Source: an uncultured Oscillospiraceae bacterium (lineage in GTDB: Bacteria > Bacillota > Clostridia > Oscillospirales > Acutalibacteraceae). Taken from it: a DNA stretch of 64,000 nt. The stretch is from assembly GCA_900549825.1 (NCBI GenBank), contig URQB01000001.1, positions 1-64,000 of the forward strand. The letters are read 5' to 3'. This document shows positions 59,804 to 64,000 of this stretch, one piece after another (the first letter of the stretch is position 1; each line of letters begins with the position of its first letter). The translations under genes were made by a program, and so were the position numbers. The notes under the pieces were generated by a model. It saw nothing but the letters and a program-made list of their open reading frames with translations, made no database searches and had not been told where the DNA came from.

Positions 59804-59845
59804 TCCCGACTAAAAAATAAGATTCGGCCTGATACACCATCGAAC

Positions 59846-59878
59846 ACGCACAATCGGCAAAAAGATTGTGCGTTTTTC
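59846..59878 (+). terminator. Terminator of the XRE gene
   Basis: ACGCACAATC (59846-59855) pairs with GATTGTGCGT (59864-59873), then TTTTC. Confidence 0.88.
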
Positions 59879-59902
59879 TTTCGTTTTTACATGCGCATGC
59901 TC

Positions 59903-59931
59903 TTGACAGGCATCAAGATGTGCTATATAAT
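59903..59931 (+). promoter_or_regulatory. nrdDG promoter
   Basis: TTGACA (59903-59908), a 17-bp spacer and TATAAT (59926-59931), full consensus. The -10 lies inside the palindrome TGCTAT-ATA-ATAGCA (59921-59935). Confidence 0.88.
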
Positions 59932-59953
59932 AGCAATCGCTACACAGGGATTC

Positions 59954-60000
59954 CACTATATCTAGTGTGTCGCCAAATATATTTCAACTATATATATTAT
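59954..60000 (+). promoter_or_regulatory. Two NrdR-box-like sites
   Basis: Box 1, CACTATATCTAGTG (59954-59967), is a 5-4-5 inverted repeat. Box 2, ACTATATATATT (59987-59998), is 32 bp away, three helical turns. NrdR boxes (ACACTATATATTGT-like) normally occur as such spaced pairs near nrd promoters. Both are downstream of the -10, so binding would block initiation or elongation. Confidence 0.65.
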
Positions 60001-60027
60001 TACTTTCACACAAGAGGAGCTGGGCGC

Positions 60028-62379
60028 ATGTTAACGAAAATCATCAAACGTGACGGGCGGGAAGTTGACTTCTCCATTGAAAAAATTGCAAACGCAATTT
60101 TTAAAGCTGCGCAGTCCATGGGCGGCAAAGACTACGAAGAGTCTCTTTCCCTGGCAAACCAGGTAGTAGATTACCTGGAAAAGAGGGGTATCCAGAAGCC
60201 GACAGTGGAGCAGGTCCAGGATGCGGTTGAAAAGGTCCTGATTGAAAACGGACATGCCCGTACCGCGAAGGTCTATATCCTGTACCGTGCGGAACGCTCT
60301 CGCGTACGCGAGATGAATACCCGCCTGATGAAAATCTATGAAGGGCTCACCTTTAAAGACGCAAAGGATAACGATATCAAGCGCGAAAACGCCAATATCG
60401 ACGGTGATACCGCGATGGGCACGATGCTCAAATACGGCTCCGAGGGCGCGAAGCAGTTCAATGAGCTGTTTGTCCTCAACCCGGAGCATTCCAAAGCGCA
60501 TCATGAGGGCGATATCCATATCCATGATCTCGACTTTTTAACGCTAACCACCACCTGCTGTCAGATCGATATCATCAAGCTCTTCAAGGGTGGCTTCTCC
60601 ACCGGCCACGGCTATCTGCGTGAGCCCAACGATATCGCCAGCTATTCCGCGCTCGCCTGTATCGCCATCCAGTCCAATCAGAATGACCAGCACGGCGGTC
60701 AGAGTATTCCGAATTTCGATTACGGCATGGCGCTCGGCGTGGCGAAGACCTACGCAAAGCTCTATCGCCGCAACATGAGCAAGGCGCTCGAATTATTGGC
60801 CGATCTGGACAATTCCTGCGAAATCGCGGATACAGTCTGCAAGCGTATCAAAGAGGAGAGCGGCCGGACCCCCAAGCTTGCCAATGACAACGGCTATCAG
60901 GAGGCGGAAGCAAAGATCCTGCAAAGCGACTATCATCTCGATGAGGCAGTCGTCAGGCGTGCGCAGGAGTTTACGCTGCGCCGCACGGTCAAGGAGACGG
61001 ACCGCGCCACCTATCAGGCGATGGAGGCGCTGGTGCACAATCTTAACACCATGCATTCCCGCGCCGGCGCGCAGATTCCCTTCAGCTCCATCAACTACGG
61101 CATGGATACCTCCCCGGAGGGCCGTATGGCGGTCAAGAACGTCCTGCTCGCTACGGAGGCGGGGCTTGGCAACGGCGAAACGCCGGTATTCCCGATCCAT
61201 ATCTTCCGCGTCAAGGAGGGCGTCAGCTACAATCCCGGCGATCCGAACTACGATCTGTTTAAGCTTGCCTGCCGCGTGTCGGCCAAACGCCTGTTCCCGA
61301 ATTTCTCCTTTATGGACGCGCCGTTCAACGCGCAGTATTACGTGGAGGGGGACTACGATACAGAAATCGCCTATATGGGCTGCCGCACCCGCGTGATGGG
61401 AAATGTTTACGATAAAACACGTCAGACGACAGGCGGCCGCGGGAATCTGAGCTTTACCTCGATCAACCTTCCCCGCCTTGCGATCAAGGCGCATGGCAAT
61501 ATCGACCTCTTCTTTGAGGATCTCGACCGTAAGATCGACCTGGTGATCGACCAGTTGCTCGAGCGCCTGGAGATCCAGTCGAAGAAAAAGGTCCGCAACT
61601 ATCCCTTCCTGATGGGACAGGGCATCTGGATCGATTCCGGTGAGCTTGGCCCGGATGAAGAGGTGCGTGAGGTGCTCAAACACGGCACGCTCTCCATGGG
61701 CTTCATTGGCCTTGCGGAAACGCTGAAATCCCTGGTTGGCGCACACCACGGCGAGAGCGTCGAGGCGCGCAATCTCGGCCTCGAGATCATTGCCCACATG
61801 CGCAACCGTATGGATGAGGAGTCGGAAAAGACCGGGCTCAATTTCACCCTGCTCGCAACGCCGGCGGAAGGCCTTTCCGGCCGCTTTGTCCGCATGGATA
61901 AGGAACGCTATGGCGTGATCGAGGGCGTTACGGACCGCGCGTACTATACGAACTCTTTCCACGTTCCGGTTTATTATCCGATCTCCGCTTTCGATAAGAT
62001 CAAGATCGAAGCGCCCTATCACGAGCTGACCAACGCCGGCCACATCTCCTATATCGAAATGGACGGCGACCCGACGGAAAATCTCGACGCCTTCGAAGCG
62101 GTCATCCGCTGCATGAAGGAAAATAATATTGGCTACGGCTCCGTCAACCATCCGGTCGATCATGATCCGGTCTGCGGCTACACCGGCATTATCAACGACG
62201 AGTGCCCGAAATGCGGCCGCCATGAGGGTGACGGCAATCCCGATTTTGAACGCATCCGCCGTATCACCGGCTATCTGGTCGGTACGCTCGATCATTTCAA
62301 CGACGCCAAGTATGCGGAAGTGATGGATCGCGTCAAGCATTCCATTGGCACAGGCGCAGGGGAGTTTGAGCAGGTCTGA
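60028..62379 (+). CDS. nrdD: Anaerobic ribonucleoside-triphosphate reductase
   Basis: 783 aa. A glycyl-radical enzyme that makes dNTPs without oxygen. N-terminal ATP-cone (MLTKIIKRDGREVDFSIEKIANAI, about 1-95) for allosteric control; the ten-stranded barrel with DIHIHDLDFLTLTTTCCQIDI and FMGCRTRV-like segments; a C-terminal zinc-type region (PVCGYTGIINDECPKCGR) and the glycyl-radical loop RRITGYLVGTLDHFNDAK. The first half of the zinc region shows one Cys here instead of a C-x-x-C pair. The start is the ATG at 60028 behind AGAGGAG; upstream in-frame codons overlap the promoter. Coupled to nrdG by a TGATG overlap. Confidence 0.96.
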   Translation: MLTKIIKRDGREVDFSIEKIANAIFKAAQSMGGKDYEESLSLANQVVDYLEKRGIQKPTVEQVQDAVEKVLIENGHARTAKVYILYRAERSRVREMNTRLMKIYEGLTFKDAKDNDIKRENANIDGDTAMGTMLKYGSEGAKQFNELFVLNPEHSKAHHEGDIHIHDLDFLTLTTTCCQIDIIKLFKGGFSTGHGYLREPNDIASYSALACIAIQSNQNDQHGGQSIPNFDYGMALGVAKTYAKLYRRNMSKALELLADLDNSCEIADTVCKRIKEESGRTPKLANDNGYQEAEAKILQSDYHLDEAVVRRAQEFTLRRTVKETDRATYQAMEALVHNLNTMHSRAGAQIPFSSINYGMDTSPEGRMAVKNVLLATEAGLGNGETPVFPIHIFRVKEGVSYNPGDPNYDLFKLACRVSAKRLFPNFSFMDAPFNAQYYVEGDYDTEIAYMGCRTRVMGNVYDKTRQTTGGRGNLSFTSINLPRLAIKAHGNIDLFFEDLDRKIDLVIDQLLERLEIQSKKKVRNYPFLMGQGIWIDSGELGPDEEVREVLKHGTLSMGFIGLAETLKSLVGAHHGESVEARNLGLEIIAHMRNRMDEESEKTGLNFTLLATPAEGLSGRFVRMDKERYGVIEGVTDRAYYTNSFHVPVYYPISAFDKIKIEAPYHELTNAGHISYIEMDGDPTENLDAFEAVIRCMKENNIGYGSVNHPVDHDPVCGYTGIINDECPKCGRHEGDGNPDFERIRRITGYLVGTLDHFNDAKYAEVMDRVKHSIGTGAGEFEQV

Positions 62380-62915
62380 TGGATACGATGGAAACTCCTC
62401 TGCGGCTTGCGGGTGTCATCCGCGAGTCGATCGTGGACGGCCCGGGCTGGCGCTTTGTCGTCTTCGCACAGGGCTGCCCACACCACTGCCCCGGCTGCCA
62501 GAACCCGCAGACACATGATTTTGAAGGCGGCTACGACAGCAAGGTCGGCAATCTGATCATTGAGATCAAAAAAAATCCGCTCCTCTCCGGCGTGACCCTG
62601 AGCGGAGGCGATCCGTTCGCACAGGCAGAACCCTTCGCTGTCCTTGCCTCTGAGGTGCACAAGCTGGGCCTGAATGTCGTCACCTATACGGGCTGGACCT
62701 ATGAACAGATCGTCGATGGGTTTGATTCCCATCCCGGCTGGAAAGAGCTTCTGGCGGAAACGGACGTACTTGTGGATGGGCGGTTCCTCTTGGAGGAAAA
62801 GTCTCTGGCGCTTCTGTTCCGCGGCTCGCGTAACCAGCGCACCATTAATGTAAAGCAGTCCCTGGAAGAAGGCAGGGCGGTGGAATGCGATCTGCGGGAT
62901 GGTATACCTGCTTGA
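62379..62915 (+). CDS. nrdG: Anaerobic RNR-activating radical-SAM enzyme
   Basis: 178 aa. Uses a [4Fe-4S] cluster and SAM to form the glycyl radical on NrdD. Cluster motif C-x3-C-x2-C (QGCPHHCPGCQNP, about 33-43), SAM-binding VTLSGGDPFAQ and VVTYTGWTYEQI. Start codon shares one base with the nrdD stop, so stoichiometric translation is expected. Followed by a strong terminator. Confidence 0.95.
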   Translation: MDTMETPLRLAGVIRESIVDGPGWRFVVFAQGCPHHCPGCQNPQTHDFEGGYDSKVGNLIIEIKKNPLLSGVTLSGGDPFAQAEPFAVLASEVHKLGLNVVTYTGWTYEQIVDGFDSHPGWKELLAETDVLVDGRFLLEEKSLALLFRGSRNQRTINVKQSLEEGRAVECDLRDGIPA

Positions 62916-62950
62916 TAGCCGGAGCATTGGAAAACAGAATGCAGAAATTG

Positions 62951-62983
62951 ACCGGCGCCGTTTGAAACGGCGCCGGTTTTTTT
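62951..62983 (+). terminator. nrdDG terminator
   Basis: ACCGGCGCCGTT pairs with AACGGCGCCGGT around TGA, followed by TTTTTTT. Confidence 0.93.
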
Positions 62984-63033
62984 CCGCTTTGCAGAGGGGC
63001 TGTTGCATATGGGAACCTATGGATTGTACTTCT

Positions 63034-63062
63034 TTGCAAGTGGTTATATGGTATGCTATAAT
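63034..63062 (+). promoter_or_regulatory. Promoter of the aldo/keto reductase gene
   Basis: TTGCAA (63034-63039), a 17-bp spacer and TATAAT (63057-63062), 39 bp before the ATG. Confidence 0.75.
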
Positions 63063-63101
63063 CTTTACGACGGAAACAAATCAAATTTGGAGGGCAAAAG
63101 C

Positions 63102-64000
63102 ATGGAAAAGCGCATTTTCGATAAACTCGGATTTGAGACCTCGCTTTTGGGGCTGGGCTGCATGCGTTTTCCGCAGAAGGACGGCAAAATCGACCGTGCG
63201 GAGGCGGAAAAGCTGGTAGACGCCTCTATTGCGGGCGGGATCAATTACTTCGACACCGCTTATGTGTATGGAGACGGCGACTCGGAAAATGCGGTACGCC
63301 GCACGCTGGTGGAGCGTTATCCACGCGAACGCTTCTATCTTGCAAACAAGCTCCCCATGTGGCTTCTTCCGGAGGGGCATACGCCGCAGGAGCTGCTGGA
63401 AACGTCGCTCAGGCGAACAGGCGTTTCCTATTTCGACAATTACCTGCTGCATAACCTCAATCAGGAAAATTGGGAGATCTGCAAAAAGGAACGCTTGGTC
63501 GACTTTATCCTCGCGAAAAAGACGGCGGGAATCGTGCGGAACGCCGGCTTCTCCTTCCATGATGCGCCAGAGGTCTTAAACGAAATCCTCCATGCAGGAG
63601 ACTGGGATTTCGTTCAGCTGCAGATCAATTATTACGATTGGGAGACCGCCCAGCGCGCCAGAGAGCAATATGAAATGGTGACTGAGCATGGGATTCCCTG
63701 CATCATCATGGAGCCTGTGCGCGGCGGCGCGCTCGCCTCGCCGCATCCGGACGTCGTCTCTCTGCTCCGCGGCGTTGCCCCAGCGGCAAGCCCGGCCTCC
63801 TGGGCGCTTCGGTTCGCCGGAAGCCTGCCCAACACGGCAGTTGTACTCAGCGGCATGTCCACCATGGGGCAGGTGGAGGAAAACCTCCGGCTCTTCGGCG
63901 ATTTTCAGCCGCTGTCCGAGGCAGAAAGGGAATTGCTCCATCAGGCGGTCTCCCTTCTGGAGAGCCTTCCGCTGATCCCCTGCACCGTCTGCAATTACTG
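63102..64000 (+). CDS. Aldo/keto reductase with Cys-rich C-terminus, cut by window edge
   Basis: At least 299 residues; no stop before the window ends. NADPH-type barrel with the catalytic tetrad visible: D and Y in NYFDTAYVYGDGDSE, K in LANKLPMW and H in YLLHNLN. The cofactor end is in VVLSGMSTMGQVEENL. The last residues, CTVCNYC, start a ferredoxin-like cysteine motif, as in the Fe-S-containing aldo/keto reductase subfamily common in anaerobes. The ribosome site GGAGGG is 8-9 nt before the ATG at 63102. The substrate is unknown. Confidence 0.9.
   Translation, partial: MEKRIFDKLGFETSLLGLGCMRFPQKDGKIDRAEAEKLVDASIAGGINYFDTAYVYGDGDSENAVRRTLVERYPRERFYLANKLPMWLLPEGHTPQELLETSLRRTGVSYFDNYLLHNLNQENWEICKKERLVDFILAKKTAGIVRNAGFSFHDAPEVLNEILHAGDWDFVQLQINYYDWETAQRAREQYEMVTEHGIPCIIMEPVRGGALASPHPDVVSLLRGVAPAASPASWALRFAGSLPNTAVVLSGMSTMGQVEENLRLFGDFQPLSEAERELLHQAVSLLESLPLIPCTVCNY

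Noticed and set aside
60793..62340. Minus-strand open frame of 515 codons opposite nrdD
   Set aside because: Shadow of nrdD, whose motifs are unambiguous.

Overview
The window looks like a chromosomal segment of an anaerobic, endospore-forming member of the Clostridia, probably the Oscillospirales/Ruminococcaceae branch. I could not name the genus from sequence alone. The evidence is moderately high GC in coding DNA with strong Firmicutes-type AAGGAG ribosome sites and consensus -35/-10 promoters, sporulation and germination genes (spoIIE with a Spo0A-type promoter, ypeB, a PdaA-like deacetylase), oxygen-sensitive enzymes (anaerobic ribonucleotide reductase nrdDG) and Gram-positive wall genes (DacF-type carboxypeptidase, YfhO, a G5/3D protein).

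Layout. 0-5 kb: glyS, class II fructose-bisphosphate aldolase, a decayed stretch, an SH3b/M23 wall protein in AT-rich DNA, and a Met-Glu-Val tRNA cluster. 5-15 kb: yfhO-dacF, a metallophosphoesterase, a MocR regulator, nth, glyA and an OGG-type glycosylase. 15-26 kb: GH2 beta-galactosidase with a TetR regulator, ypeB, a small lipoprotein, a VOC protein, a GH29 fucosidase and spoIIE. 26-31 kb: a two-subunit ABC exporter behind a leader peptide and an attenuator, then a cold-shock gene. 31-36 kb: a degenerate LCP-like protein and a transglutaminase lipoprotein leading into folE-folP-folB-folK, then carD behind a MITE-like element. 36-45 kb: a broken merR gene, degV, trmL, a pyridoxamine kinase, a tandem-repeat leader, a deacetylase, a paralogous pair of unknown surface proteins and lepA. 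45-54 kb: the G5/3D protein, a second copy of the tandem-repeat leader ahead of dnaD-dnaI-like genes, a methyltransferase, tex, a PPC protein and a YhaM-like nuclease. 54-64 kb: a VanZ/solute-binding-protein pair, fructokinase and dipeptidase, a broken GDSL hydrolase, an XRE regulator, nrdDG and an aldo/keto reductase cut by the window edge.

Most of the window is core housekeeping. The most unusual material is regulatory. (1) An ABC exporter operon has a 53-codon leader ORF, a Rho-independent terminator and an alternative pairing inside leader codons 34-38, which matches translation-controlled attenuation of the B. subtilis bmrBCD kind. (2) A 91-bp tandem repeat occurs at two loci, each time directly downstream of a -10 box and pointing into a gene (pyridoxamine kinase; dnaD). 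(3) A 243-bp element with TA-bounded inverted ends sits between the carD promoter and carD. (4) A merR gene is broken while its 19-bp-spacer promoter is preserved. Remains of a GDSL hydrolase and a metallophosphoesterase show ongoing gene decay. All functional statements come from reading motifs and context; no database search was run.
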